Source of the DNA: Sparassis latifolia
Taxonomy: Eukaryota; Basidiomycota; Agaricomycetes; Polyporales; Sparassidaceae
DNA: 64,000 nt
Reading direction: 5' to 3'
Assembly (NCBI GenBank): GCA_018466975.1
Contig: CM031556.1
Coordinates: forward strand, 3,534,001 to 3,598,000
A program made the translations under genes and the position numbers. Shown here one piece after another: positions 51,929 through 64,000 of this stretch. The notes beneath the pieces were generated by a model. That model worked only from the letters and a program-made list of their open reading frames with translations. It made no database searches and was not told the DNA's origin. Numbering within the stretch: the stretch's first letter is position 1; each line of letters starts with the position of its first letter.

Positions 51929-53873
51929 CGTCAATAAATTCTTCTAACCGGCCCAACCGCCCACCGTGTACGGCGCTCGCCTGGCAGCGCTGGGCAGGTC
52001 ACTGCATCAAGACTCGAAAAAGCGCCCCATGTTCCGATGGTGCCGCAAGATACTTATCCGATTGACCCAGTGTTCTCAGTGAGTCATGATGATCAATTGT
52101 TAAGAATGATGGTCCGCAAAGAAACACGATTAGGACCCAACTCGGATTCAACAGAGAGGCAAGGCCATCGCAACGTAGAGCGAGTTAAACTCACTTGCAA
52201 CTTGCGAAACTTGTGAGGATTGATACCGGCACACCAAAGTGAAGTCAATTTGCCACGCAGTGGCCAATGGCAAAAACAAAGCTGATGGAGGCGTGGCACT
52301 GCTGAGGTTGATACCCAATCCTTCTCGTCCAGAGATGAAGAATCTTGATACCGGACCGTGCCTGAAGCCTGAGTGTCAATCTGTTGCAGTGCGGTTGACG
52401 ATGCAACAAACGTTCCACTGTGTATTATGGCATGAGCCCCGATTCTCCGCACACAACGTATGTGCACTTACTGACTCAACAATATTCAATCCGCAGGCAC
52501 ACTACTAACACCGCCATCACTAAGTGGGACACATTCGAGCCTTGCTAAGCCGTCCTGAGCTGTCGTCTGTGTCGACAGGTCCTCAATATTCAATCTTGGA
52601 ACTGAGAATGTGCGGCCGTTGTGACCCAAGCTACGGTAGGCCTGACTCATACTTGGATGCTGTGGTTTGAGGATGAGTCACCTCGGGTATTCCTCTTTTC
52701 TGAACGGGGGAAATTCTTGCGTGTTTCCGGGGCAGTTTGCAGGCAAACAGCAGCTCCATCGACGCGGCACCGTCTGAGTGCCCGGCCTACGAAAGATTGA
52801 GGATTCGGTTGCCGAGCCTCCTGCGACCGGAAATGACTTCTGATTCCGATTGAAGAACAAGGACTTGTCCTCCGTACGCTGTAAGTACTTAGTACGCGAT
52901 ACGTCCACTGCCGCTATGTCTGTCCACAAAATATGACTCACGACTAAGGCCACTGATTTATGTGGTTTGCGAAGTTGTAGTTACAGTGTTCGACGTCTTC
53001 CACTAGTTGCGACACGAGGCAGCGTGGCGATGTACGGAGGCGCCGTGCGCGCGTGCAGTTCGGCCGCGTCGAGGCGGCTCAATTCAATACAGCGTATTTT
53101 GCGCTCAATCAATATTGTGCCTGGCGTTACGAGTGGCACAAGTGGAACATGAGCATCGAGGACCACCGTGACTCCACCGTAATTCTGCGCCGCGGTTTGC
53201 TAGTGGTTTGCTGCCGTCGGCTCAATGATTGACCCTCAGCCGCCAGCGGAATACCGCCTTGGCCTTTCCTGGTGTCGGCGAGCATTTCTTGCTCTGATCC
53301 TGTGCGAACGTAAATCTGCTTGGAACCTACACTGATCAAGGCCTAGACATTAGGAGTCCATTTGTGAACATCCATTGGCAGGAGCTCGAGGTAAATGCCC
53401 CTCGGAGGTAACGGAACGACTAGCAAACCATGAAAGAAGGTAATGGCGTCTGCGCGGAGATGCCATCTGAACCAGGGCAGCGCTCATCTTGTGTCTGACG
53501 AAACCATGTCGGAGTTGGGTGGTTTAGTACCTGTGCCCCCGGTACCGGCATTATAGCAGAGGGTTGGTGAGGCGCAGCCGACGTCCATACGGCAAATTTC
53601 CACTGACTCTTCCGAGCCCGGACAGCGATTCAAACATGGCGCAGACCGCGCATGAGTCCCAAATTTGTCACGTCTGACAGTAGCAGTCACCATTATATCT
53701 CCTGGGCGTATAAAAGGTGCCGTTGCATGGGTGTCGGTATCGCCCAGTCCCTCCTGCAAACCCAGGTCTTTTGTCGTGTTATAGATTATATCGTGCTGTC
53801 ATATAATACAGTACGTGGAGGCCTCTTCAACTGCTCACGAGCATCACTAACCACGCAACCTTCAGGTTCTGTC
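51929..53873. other. Intergenic region, nothing recognised
   Basis: About 1.9 kb between the amidase and a GNAT gene. Short open frames show no family motif and no splicing pattern that I could follow. No tRNA or repeat was seen. Confidence 0.45.
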
Positions 53874-55074
53874 ATGCCTGGTCTCAACGCAGCTCCTCGG
53901 CAAACTATTGTTTTGCAACATGATACAGCGAACGATTTTCTGGCGTTGGCGTATCCTACCTTGCGCCGCCATGAAGCATCTGCGAATATAGTTCTTGCGC
54001 ACGCTCTCAAGCGTGTCAGCGCAGAGGCTGCCTTGAGTGGCTACCAGTTCATCTCCGACTCAGACGTCGAAGCATGGCTGTCTGCCACCGATCTCTCGTC
54101 GATGAAATCTCATCGAAATTGCGACTCCTTCTGGCTCACAGTGTGGAGCGGCACATCATCTCGCCCGACGCTTGATCTTGTCTTGTCTTGTATCAACTGG
54201 ACGCTCGGAGACTATCCCATTTTCCTCTGGACGCCACATCGTCGTACTCTGTCCTCCCCCGAATGGCTTATTCCGAGAATCATACAGCTTGTGGAGCAGT
54301 TGCATTTTTGCGTGCCGCCTGAGCGCGTTTTTTCCGTGTTTGGCATGACACCCCTCGTGAAGACATTCGCTCGTTGTTGGTCAGACCTCACCGGGTTTCT
54401 TATTGAGCCCGAGCCTTTCTATGCCGCATACTTCTCGCATTGTACTCCTGAGACCTTCAAGTACTCTGATGCAATGTTACCACAAGGTCATGTGCTGCGC
54501 AGGGCGACCGTTAGAGACGTGGAGCCGGTTGCTCAGCTCTGTAAAGAATTTGCGGATGATTCGGTCAGTGCGAACCGAGCCTTGTCATGACATCACGAAC
54601 TAAAACAGCATCTCTGATCTTAGGTTTACTTCCCTTTGACAATCGAGGCCGCTCGTATCGAAGCACGGGAACTTATCACCAAGGGTCAGATCTGGGTGTA
54701 CGATGCAAGCGGAGATCTAACCACCATCTGCGCGGTCACACGAAACTCGAATCGCGTGTCCGCCATCACGAAAGTGTATACTACTCCAAGGTGGAGACGA
54801 CGGCGATGTGCCGAATTCCTGGTGCGAGATGTCACAGCCAGGTATGTGGGCAAATGCTCCCGCGTCATCATGCCGAACTCTCATCGGGGTTATTTGCAGA
54901 CTTCTGTTTGATACCATGAAGGACTCTGTCATTCTCTACGTCGGGCATGAAAACAGCGCACAACGCGTATATGATCGCGTCGGCTTCGCTGGTCTTTGCG
55001 GAAAGAATAAATCTGATTCAATCGAGGATTCGCTGGAGCTTGGTTTCGTTGGGGCCCACAGAGGACACTGGTAA
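53874..55074 (+). CDS. GNAT-type N-acetyltransferase
   Basis: An acetyltransferase of a family common in basidiomycetes. ATG at 53874. The first exon is long (RQTIVLQHDTANDFLALAYP, YPIFLWTPHR, RIIQLVEQLHFCVPPERVF, TFARCWSDLTGF); after introns come the core motifs EARELITKGQIWVYDASG, VSAITKVYTTPRWRRRRCAE for the acetyl-CoA loop, and SVILYVGHENSAQRVYDRVG. Ends at 55074. The motif TPRWRRRRCAE is basic in the place of the usual RGxGxA loop, which is typical of this sub-family. The substrate is unknown. Confidence 0.8.
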
Positions 55075-55267
55075 ACCTCACAGAATAATTCACGCATAAT
55101 CTCTCCATGATACCCAAGCCTACTGTATTGCTAGCACATCTCAGCTCATCATCTTTATTATCCCCATGGCTCTCCGCCCCCGTTATTACCTACTGTATTT
55201 ACTGCGCAGACTTGTTACTACTCATCAGCTGGCAGAACTGGCAGTCTAATCGATATTATTTACTGCC

Positions 55268-55410
55268 CCTCTCTATCTCAGATCTGAAGCTTGTATCTCA
55301 CCTACAGTGTATCTCGCATGTATACATAGGACCCTCTCTATCTCAGATCTGTTCTTGAAGCTTGTAATCATCACCACCACTACAGTGTATCAAGATTCGC
55401 ATGTATACAT
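55268..55410. repeat. Imperfect direct duplication
   Basis: A segment of about 60-75 bp beginning CTCTCTATCTCAGATCTG and ending with GCATGTATACAT occurs twice in a row, with a few insertions in the second copy. It lies in the 3' spacer between two convergent genes. Confidence 0.7.
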
Positions 55411-55594
55411 GCACTGCTGGTCCCTTGATTTGCCCTTGATTGAACTCACAACAGTTGGAACAGTTGGTGCAGATGGACAGGTTTAGGCTGTGCTGGCCAT
55501 GTGTATGAATTACCTAGGTTTGATGAGCTTGAAACCTTGACTAACAATCTCATGATGCAAATGAAACATACGAACAAGTGTATCCGTAAGGACG

Positions 55595-57987
55595 TCATTC
55601 TCGAGTAAAGTCCCCGCCCTTTCCACCTTCCTTCCTCGATACAAAGACATCTCCGATGACCATTTCCTTTCCGGCGACTGCCTTCAGCATGTCCCACACA
55701 GTTAAGAGCCCGACCGACACCGCAGTCAATGCTTCCATCTCAACTCCAGTCTTGCCTTCGCACGACACTTCAGCGCAGCATAGGATACTGTATTTTACCT
55801 CGGATCCAAGGGTAGATCGTGAGACGGCGGAACTTGCAACAGCGTTCAAGCTATCTGCGATGTCCATGGGAACGGGACTGGGGCAATGACGAACTTCTGG
55901 ATGCAGGGTGACAGAAATATGAGATAACTGTAAAGGGTGACACAAGGGAATGAGGTCCGCGGTTCGCTTGCAGCCCATGATGGCGGCCAGCTGCGCGACG
56001 GACAAAACGTCACCCTTGGATCGAGCCTTTGCCTTCACAATCTCTGACGGAGATTCGGTGAGAGAAGGTGTACCGCAAACCTTGTCAGCCGAGGGGAGAT
56101 ATGTCGAAGTGACGAGTTCGTAAGCTATCTCGGGGATGTAGATCCGCCCTATAGCCACTGCAGTGCGCTTCGTCGCTTCCTTAGCCGATACATCCACCAT
56201 AGACGCGCGCCCTGATTTGTCGACGTGTGTAAGCCGAGGAAAGGACTGCGCGGAATCCACAGTTGAGCTAGTAGAACTTAAACAACGCCGATCCGTCGCG
56301 GAAGTAAGGAATACCGGAGATGCGGAGTGCAAAGACAATTCACCCCCCCGACGCTTCAGTCGAAGAGAATTCATTGTGAATACCCTATCGGCGAGACGGG
56401 TTCCTGAGCGAGTGGTAGACAAATCAGGACGTGAATCAGACGGGGCATACTTGTAACGAACATGCACTGAGGAAAAGCACTCAACCTCCAATTAGGATCA
56501 TGGGTCGATTTTTCACGACGTCAATTGCTTCCATGCCTGCATGTTTCTCCCGTTTTCCCCGGACAGTCTGGCCAATGGTCTGCAACAGTTCTTCATCGGT
56601 TTCACTACTACGCAGTCCATCACGGAGAGATATCTCTTTCGCGTCAAATAAGCAGACCTAGCAGAGTATTGCTCAGAACAGACTTGCACGAGCCCAATAG
56701 AGGAAGCTGTACCTTGATCTGCCCATCCGCCGTAAGCCTGAGGCGATTGCAGGAGCCACAAAAATGATCAGACATGCTACTGATGAACCCGAAGCTCCCC
56801 TTATACCCTGGGATAGCATAGGATCGCGCAGTATCGTTCAGCTCGTCAGGGGACTTCGTCAGAGCTTGATGCGTGCTTCGAATACGAGCTAACAATTCAG
56901 CTGATGGAACCATCTTGGCTTTATCCCATTTATTTCCTGAGTAATTCAGCTAAATCACGAAGTAACAATATTTCCGGAGAGCGTACCTGTGAACGGCATA
57001 AATTCAATGAAGCGGACAGACATATCTCTGTCTCTTGTCATCTCCACGAAGTCAAGAATCTCGCCGTCGTTGAGCCCCTTAATTATTACAACATTCAATT
57101 TGACCGACTTGAGGTTGGATGACATTGCTGCTTGCAGGGAGCGAAGTACCGCTTCATGACCCATACGGCGAGTCATGATTTCAAATTTAAACGGATCCAG
57201 CGTATCCAGACTACCGCGCATGATGAGTTAGAACAAAGAGATAGACCAGCTAATGGGACGTACCTAATATTCAGATGTGTAAGTCCCCGCTTGACGAGCA
57301 AGGGTAATTGTCGCTCCAACGCGATGCCATTGGTGGTCATACCAATCGAGTCGAGACCATATACGCGCAGACCATTCAAACGAGCTGGGTTAGGAAGTAT
57401 CATAAGTCGAAAATGCTTCAGGCGAACCAGGAGCTAGATTCATACCTACTAGATCGACTAAGCCCTTTCTCACTGTAGGTTCCCCTCCAGTGAGTCGGAT
57501 CTTGCTGACACCGCTCTTCACAAATAGCGTGGCTAGTCGTATTACCTCGTCATCAGTCAAAATGTGCTCGCGCGGGGAAAGCTCCACGCCTTCACTAGGC
57601 ATGCAGTAAAAACCTGGAGGTCATTTCGATGGTGCGATCAATCGAGTTCACGATCAACCTCTAACAAATCGGAACCTGCTCACATCGCAAATTGCATCGT
57701 TCTGTCAAAGAAATCCGGAGGTAGTTATGTCGCCTGTTGAATGAGTCCACTAGTAATGGAGACTCTGGTCTCTCGGAGTCTATCCGTGCGATCTTGTCCT
57801 TGAGAGTAATTGAGGTCAAATGAGTACTCTAACTCGCTCATATCATGAGCAGATATACCTTGACGCGACTGCTCAAGTCGTGCACCACAGGGACGACCTG
57901 AGCATGTTCCGACGCAGGGAAAGTCTTGATCCCACAAACAGGAAGACTCTGATACCGACGAGGGTTGATGTGTGGTCGTCGGAACAT
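55595..57987 (-). CDS. MOCS1-type MoaA/MoaC fusion for molybdenum cofactor synthesis
   Basis: Forms cyclic pyranopterin monophosphate from GTP. Start ATG at 57987 gives [17 protein letters not shown], an Arg-rich extension like a mitochondrial presequence. The MoaA part has [17 protein letters not shown] (radical SAM CxxxCxxC, made by splicing), [40 protein letters not shown] and [20 protein letters not shown]. It ends in NRPMILIGG. The MoaC part follows: [51 protein letters not shown] and [17 protein letters not shown]. The frame is linked by an intron (56485-56404) whose donor cuts inside the second Gly codon of ILIGG; if kept, translation stops right after Gly-Gly. Confidence 0.88.
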
Positions 57988-58297
57988 TGTGACAACATTA
58001 ACAAGGGGTTAGCAGGTACCTCGAGGATTTATCTGAGTTACATGATCTCTCCTTGGGCATCAGTTCTCACCCAAGCTGAGCACACCGACTGAATGTCGGA
58101 CTGAACATGTCAGAGGAAGTCGCTGCGAACTTCGAAGATCACGCATGTGCACGTGTCGTGTATGCCTTAGCTACGAAAATCGACTAAGGGACGAGTATCA
58201 CACGGGCTGTCCTGATAAGTATACAGAAGAGCTCCGATGCATCTAAATCTCCCCGTCAAATACCGTTTACTTCAACATCGAGCATCTATGTTCATAA

Positions 58298-60227
58298 TCA
58301 CAGCCCTCTCAACCATATCTCGAAAACTGCCCATCCCTCGGGCTGGTCTTCTTCTAGCCGTACTCTGAAATATCGGCCGGTGGCGCGCAAGTGCAACGCA
58401 TCGGACGCCACGAGCATCTGCACGCTGCACTCGCGCAGGTACGTTGGCGTATCTTCTGACGTCAAATTGTCCGAAGGAAGTCTAAGATCTGTGTCGTTAC
58501 AGATTGGCCGCTGAGACGCATGATGCTGTCGGGATATGTCGAAGTCAATCTATGCCTTCAGCTGAGAGAGCAACGGAGCGTACCCAAACGAGCTGGTCCA
58601 TGGAAGACTCAAATGTACAGGCATCGAGAATCGCCTCGGTAGCTGAATCGACCAACCATGCCATTTCCACTATTGTCCACTCGTAGGCCTCGCTAACATC
58701 GGCTAACAAATCGATAGAAATAATGTCGCCCTTCTTCGCACCTGGAGGGATATCTCAGTGACGTCAACGGGAATAATGGCGAAGTAAAGGCGCACTGCCT
58801 GGGCTCCGAAACGATGTGTCGGTGAGAGTATCCACAGCATTTGAAGGTGCATAATCGATGTAATGCTGTTTGGCAGCCTCACCCAACAGTTCTAGATTGT
58901 ATTTCTCCAGATACAGCATATTTTGAATGCTGTCACCAGTGTGCCCTATGGTATCTGGCAATAGGTGGATGTTCGTCTCTAGGACGCATGAGGAACCTCT
59001 GCATGCTGCACGTTGCCACGTTGGTGGCGGAAGATAGGCCTGGAAGGAGGTATACGGCAGCTTCGCACGGGCAGGTTTCGCATCTACAGCAGAAGTGCAG
59101 GAAGGAGCGTTGCAGTGGGTGATAGATTCCAAGTACTGGGTTGCCTTCTGCTGTCAGGCAGGAACAGCTATTAAGAGGTTGTTATGCAAAGAAAGAGGTC
59201 GACTAACAATGTATCTGTTATTCCTCTCGTCTCCTTCAGGACCGATGGTGAAAGGCTGGCCGCCCCCAAGTTCGAACTCGCGATCGAACCATATTTCCGG
59301 AACGCGATTGCTCAGAATAGTGAAGAAATTATCCGCCATCTTCATCTCATCGTCCGACGCACGAATGCGTCGCAGAAGAGAAATAAAATCTATGGCATCG
59401 GAGCGATGGATAATTGCACCATATCCCAGCCAGGTAAATGAGGCATGAATATCCGAGAGGTACGAGGATTCTGGCTTGGAGACACGGATCTCGCGCAGAG
59501 TTGAGGTGAGATGTTCGCGAGGCGGAGTGAGATAAATGCCATAAGACCCACTCGAACTTCTCATTCGCTTATGGAGAGCGTGCACAATCTCCGACCGCAC
59601 AAGGTAGTCATCATCCTGGACATACAATCGATCAAGCTGACGAAGAGCATAAGTGAGATGTCGTCATACCTGTACAAAACAGTATGGTGTACGTGCTTGA
59701 GCACAGCCCATAAAGCGGCCCTGAAAATACATGTTCGCAGGTGCGTTGTATATTCTTAACCTGTCCTTGGGACAACCAGTGTTCTTGAAATCCTGTTATA
59801 GTACAGTCAGCAGCAAGAAGACAGATGCGAAAATTGTCGTACAAACTTCATACGTCAGTTGCCGCGGGTTGTTGTTCCAGATAGATACTTCTACGATAAC
59901 GTCGCCCAACCAGTCTCCGCACAAGAGAGACGTGATAAGCAAAACATTCGGGAATCGTGACCAGTTGAGAATAACAGCAGTGGTGTCAGGCACGCTAAAT
60001 GAGACATTCTGAATCCGTTCGTAATGCTTGAAGTCATAACCATCCAGACGATATGTCACTGGGAATGATCTTGGGACGAAACCGATATCAGCGAGGATGG
60101 GCAGATACAACGACGGGGGGAGTGTGTTGTCATCTGACTTGGGCACCAGATATTTCACGACAAGACCAAAAATTACGGGCACTGCCAGAGTCTGCACGAA
60201 CCGGAAAATCTCCCGCAGAGTGAACAT
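58298..60227 (-). CDS. Membrane-anchored glycosyltransferase-like protein
   Basis: ATG 60227 opens MFTLREIFRFVQ with a signal-anchor (TLAVPVIFGLVVKYLV). A large domain follows: WSRFPNVLLITSLLCGDWLG, FIWNN-like VSIWNNNP, then VQDDDYLVRSEIVHALHKR with an acidic cluster DDD as in many nucleotide-sugar enzymes, LTPPREHLTSTLREI, ASFTWLGYGAIIHRS and EMKMADNFFTILSNR. The C-terminal part has SNAVDTLTDTSFRSP, typical of F5/8C-type carbohydrate-binding modules, and RATGRYFRVRLEEDQ. Stop at 58300-58298. I recognise the general type from fungal genomes but cannot name the enzyme. Confidence 0.65.
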
Positions 60228-60401
60228 TGCAACGTTACGGGTCTAGTTCAATCGTCACGTCGGTAGGTGGCAGCCACATTTTGAAGCGCTCGAGTCACGT
60301 GGTTAAGTGTCCACGTGGCCGTTCCCCGCTTACGTCAATGGGGCAAGCGCAAACCACAACCTCTTGAGTCGACTTTTCAACCATCTAGTCCTGCATCGGC
60401 C
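60228..60401. promoter_or_regulatory. Divergent promoter of GT-like and NIPSNAP genes
   Basis: The two start codons are 174 bp apart on opposite strands. No clear TATA element. Confidence 0.45.
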
Positions 60402-61701
60402 ATGCTGCCCCGACTCAGTGCTCGAGCCTTGAGACCGCGTCTGGCGCCTGAAGCTAGGAGAGCAATATCCATGCAGGTGACGTTTCCTGTCGACGAGCTG
60501 CCTGAGTTGCTCCCCGGAAGGACCTGACGCGTTGTTCGACTATTTCATGCTCGATGTGAACTCTAGTCGATACTTCATGGGTCTCCCGAAGCGCAGCAGG
60601 AGGGCGAGGTGCAAGTCTTGCAGCATTCCAAGCTGATTGCACGAGGCAAGTATATACACGGCTTTGAGGGTGAGTCTTGGCCGCGACCTCGCGTCACGAT
60701 TTCCGTTCTGGCTATATGTGAATCATCGTCATACCACAGTACATCGAGTGAAGCCGGATGCTGTTGCGGAGTATAAGAAGGCAGCGTAGGTCCTTCATTT
60801 ATGTTAATGTCGGGATTCTCGAGTTACGTCAGATAGCGAGAACTACTATGCTCCCATAAAGGACGACCCGGAGTTGCACGTGAAGTTGACGGGAAGCTGG
60901 GAGGCGGTCATTGGAGAGCAAGATACCTTTTGTGGGTCCCCACTCCTTCCCCTCCTTGTCATTGAGCGAGCTAGGAATTCCAGTTCACATCCTGGAGTAC
61001 GAGAACTACAATGGTTATGACAGTACCACTCAGAAGATCCGGAAGTCGGACGTAAGGCAATGGCACACTGGTTTGTCTCCTTAGCTAACACTGAGCCATT
61101 CGCGGTTAGCACGCCAAGGCGTACCAGGAGATGATACCCCACCTGGTTTCTCGCTCGTCTCAACTGTGTCAGGAGTTTGCATTCTTGCCAACCGCTCCTC
61201 CACACTCTGAGGGTGGTATCTTCGAGTTGCGCTCGTACCAGTTGAACCCGGGAACATTACTGCAATGGGAGTACACATGGTCAGTCAGTCGTTCGGTGGT
61301 GCACTCACCTCACCATAAGCATTATCCGTCTATCTGCAGGCGTAAAGGTATTGAAGCTCGTCGGAAGTTCGTCGAACCTGTGGGTGCATGGTTCTCGCAA
61401 GTTGGGCGTCTCCATCAGGTCCACCACTTGTGGCAATACCCGTACGTTGATTTTGACTGATAGTTAGTGGTCCTCACCCTTTGTCTATCTGGCAGCAATC
61501 TCGAGACTAGGAAGGAGACGCGCGAGAAGGCTTGGAAACTGGACGGGTGGTCCGAGACTGTCTCGAAGGTATGACAACCTCCCGATCGTCGTGTGCGACG
61601 CTGACGGTTCCCGATGCAATCCGAACCGAAAGACGGCCGAATACTCCAGGCTCATGGATTCGATCATTCTCAAGTCCCTTCCGTACAGTCCGCTGAAGTA
61701 G
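60402..61701 (+). CDS. NIPSNAP-family mitochondrial protein
   Basis: Dimeric alpha-beta barrel protein, usually mitochondrial. The N-terminus MLPRLSARALRPRLAPEARR has many Arg and no early acidic residues, as in presequences. Following exons give EGEVQVLQHSKLIARGKYIH, DPELHVKLTGSWEAVIGEQD, HILEYENYNGYD, GGIFELRSYQLNPGTLLQWE, RKGIEARRKFVEPVGAWFSQ, VGRLHQVHHLWQYP, ETRKETREKAWKLDGWSE and LMDSIILKSLPYSPLK. Stop at 61701. About nine exons. Confidence 0.87.
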
Positions 61702-62272
61702 GATTGCGACGCCACCACCCACAAGTGGTTAGTGTGGAAGTTTTGATTTGCAGCTGGATCTGGGAGCGACGTCGCGTATATGAACTCGTTTGATGACAGA
61801 CACACCGGAGGATGTATAGCTACTTCAACCAGTGCTGCTTTTATATCGCTCGAGTCACTTGGTTCTATTGAGAAATGATGAGGGCGCATAAATAATTACC
61901 TCATGCTATTGTAGGTGCTCGCTCGGGAAGAAGTTCAGCCGCGATAATTGTCTGATGTGGTTGCTTGTTCTTCGGAGTAGTCCCTTGTTTGGTTGTCGGC
62001 GGAACGGTTGTGTTCGCCTTGTGTATCTGGTCGCGAGGGGGTAAATCGATAAGAAAAAATTGCGTAGGATATTAGGAGAAGGTTACCGGAAAAGACAAGC
62101 CACGTTGTATCAATGTTTAGAATCGGAGTGTCGGATCTAGAAAAGCACGAATAAGAGGAGGACGATAGACGCGTTCCATGATGGACCCACAAGTGCAATC
62201 TCCACCCCAACTCTTGCCTTTTCCCTACATCCAGCCACTATCCTAGATTGACTGATCCTGTCGCAAGCCAGA
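61702..62272. other. Intergenic region, nothing recognised
   Basis: About 570 bp before the forkhead gene. No gene supported. Confidence 0.4.
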
Positions 62273-63588
62273 ATGTCGAACCTCAACAACCTCCTCAATC
62301 CGGAGACGAGCAACGAATACAATCTCAGGTATGCTCCGACACGTTTGGGGCCCCCTCGTCCCCTGTGGGCCTCACCTGCGTGTCTAATTGCACTCGCACA
62401 GAGTCCAGAAGTCCCGTTCTCCCAGCAGCACTTCCTCTCCCATAGAAAATACCGACGAGCAAACTGCCACAGAGCCAGTGTACTATACCCCAACAGAGAT
62501 TACTATTACGCCTCATGAACCACATCCAAACTGTCCCAACGCTCTTACTTGTCTCCAAGAGACCGATGGCCGACCACAGCACACACTTCCTGTCATTTTA
62601 CGCTGTGCTATCCTGGGCAGCCCAAAAAAGCGTCTGACCATCCGGGAGATCTACGCCGCGATGGAGAAGAAATACCCGTACTACAAGACCGCAGGACCCG
62701 CCTGGAAGGTATTTCTACACCGCAATGTCCTATTTAATTCTATCACATTCTAAAAAGTGATTTTCATGGATATAGCAATCTGTCCGACACCATTTGTCGC
62801 TGAATCGACTATTTGAGCGCCAACCCCGTCCTGCCACCGATCCAGGATTTGGCTCTTACTGGACTGTCAACCTTGATGCTCCACCTGGTACGAAGCGGCC
62901 GCGCAAGAGAGGTCGCGCTAACAAAGAGGTTCCTCCCGGAGGTGCTCCGGTAGCGTCTACGTCGCAAAAGCGCGTAAAGCACCAGAAGTCCAAGGAAATG
63001 CAGGAGAAGCTCCCCGAGCCGACTTATTCACCTATCGCGACTTTGCGTCCCGTCGATAGTCGCTCGTTTAGTCAGACGTCAACCGCACGCGCCAAAGCGC
63101 AGTATGACGACGACGACGACATGGATTATGCGTCCGGCGATGGCACTCACCCGTCCGATGACTACGAGAGCGACGACGACATTCCGTTCCAGTTCGATCC
63201 TCGGGTATCATCCACAAGTCCTCTGGGCACGTATCCCAGCCGATCTGTTCTCCACGGTGCGTTCTCAAGCTATGGGAGCCAGGAACACCCAGAGGTTGTC
63301 GTTGAGCGGCTCAATTTGGAATTGGCCGGCTTGCGGAGACAATCGCGCGATGCTGTGTCTGCGAATCTCCGCCTGTCGGATCAGCTCGCTGAAGCGCAGG
63401 CCGAGTCGAGGAGGACCAGGACAGCGCTGAGAGCAGCGGAAGCCAGGTTGGAAGAGGAGATCAGGAGAAGAAGGCAGGCAGAGCACGCTGCACATGAGGA
63501 AGCACACTTGAGACGAGAGGCTGAGGACGCACTGATGATGCTACACTCGCAGAGGAGACCTCCCGGTTATTCAGGACCACGCACATGA
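62273..63588 (+). CDS. Forkhead transcription factor with C-terminal coiled coil
   Basis: DNA-binding regulator in the nucleus. The first exon MSNLNNLLNPETSNEYNLR is joined by an intron ending GCACAG to a short linker. The forkhead domain is split by another intron: LPVILRCAILGSPKKRLTIR, EIYAAMEKKYPYYKTAGPAWK and then QSVRHHLSLNRLFERQPR with the recognition helix and SYWTVNLDAPPGTKRPRKRGR as the basic wing. An acidic stretch (QYDDDDDMDY) follows, and the last 90 residues form a coiled coil (ERLNLELAGLRRQ ... RTALRAAEARLEEEIRRRRQ). Target genes unknown. Confidence 0.9.
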
Positions 63589-64000
63589 TCAACGTACTGC
63601 CTTGTACGTTGCGGCCCTTCGCACTCTCTTCCGCCGGGGATGCTTGCTGATCATTCTCGCCTTTCCAGCTGGAACTTCATTGCCAATTTACCTCTAGGGG
63701 GTCGTAGGTTATCTTACTTTTAAATGCTTTTTGTCACTGGAGTATAACTAGGCCAAATATTCGGTGTACATGTGTACCGGCAGCAATGCGGGCGGGGTTC
63801 GAGTTGGAGGCAATGCGCCAAGCGTCAAAGTCCTGACTTTCTGCGCTGCGTTTCGCACGACTGCAGCACGAATTGGTCTCCGATACAACTCACCGCAAGA
63901 TTCCATGTATGCTCGTCCGACGGTCGGCAAGGTGAGAACGATGTTGGAAATGTTGACGACTCATGGGACCAGAAGCGGATCAAGTGATAGTGCAGCACGT
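63589..64000. other. Window end, possible partial gene
   Basis: Open frames on both strands at 63748-63987 are short. On the minus strand a spliced or unspliced end of a neighbouring gene is possible, but no family motif is visible. Confidence 0.3.

Noticed and set aside
63748..63987. Short open frames at the window end
   Set aside because: Too short and without motif; a partial gene cannot be told from chance.

Overview
This window looks like a chromosome segment from a filamentous basidiomycete (Agaricomycete type). Genes are packed on both strands. Most are cut by many GT-AG introns of about 50-80 bp, often with CTAAC or CTGAC branch sites. The gene content is that of a fungal nucleus. 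Gene models below were spliced by eye; for MetAP2, RIB7, RhoGEF, BTB, GOS1, the TXNDC17-like gene and the two small membrane proteins the exon lengths sum to a multiple of three.

Layout. (1) 1-11060 is a heterochromatin-like block. It holds a satellite with a 168-bp monomer (about 360-2520) and a 33-bp minisatellite (about 2580-11050). The minisatellite is interrupted by one almost full-length Ty3/gypsy chromovirus on the minus strand (2835-10806), with 639/641-bp LTRs and a 5-bp target duplication CCCCT. The element shows a predicted self-priming site, a gag/pol -1 frameshift signal, a chromodomain with all three cage aromatics, and three extra small ORFs between pol and the 3' LTR. (2) 11060-11913 is gene-poor and has one tRNA-like relic. 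(3) 11914-63588 is a gene-rich arm: MetAP2, RIB7, a RhoGEF, a BTB protein, an NBR1-like receptor with five ZZ fingers, an ABZ2-like lyase, two tandem MATH-BTB genes, two copies of a 70-residue membrane protein flanking a GNAT gene, the Golgi SNARE GOS1, a TatD-like hydrolase, TRM5, a calcium-regulated aspartate/glutamate carrier, a secreted Thr-rich repeat protein, a TXNDC17-like redoxin, an amidase, a second GNAT, a MOCS1-type molybdenum cofactor gene, a glycosyltransferase-like protein, a NIPSNAP protein and a forkhead factor.

How it fits together. The unique arm is mostly housekeeping: protein maturation, riboflavin, folate and molybdopterin cofactors, tRNA modification, Golgi traffic, mitochondrial transport and selective autophagy. 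Several genes form close divergent pairs (MetAP2/RIB7, NBR1/ABZ2-like, TatD/TRM5, GT-like/NIPSNAP). The most unusual signals are the compact control elements of the chromovirus and its 3' accessory module, the pair of small membrane proteins whose first coding exon is only an ATG, the repeated Atg8-motif-like units in the NBR1-like receptor, and a splice choice at the Gly-Gly codons of the MOCS1-type gene.
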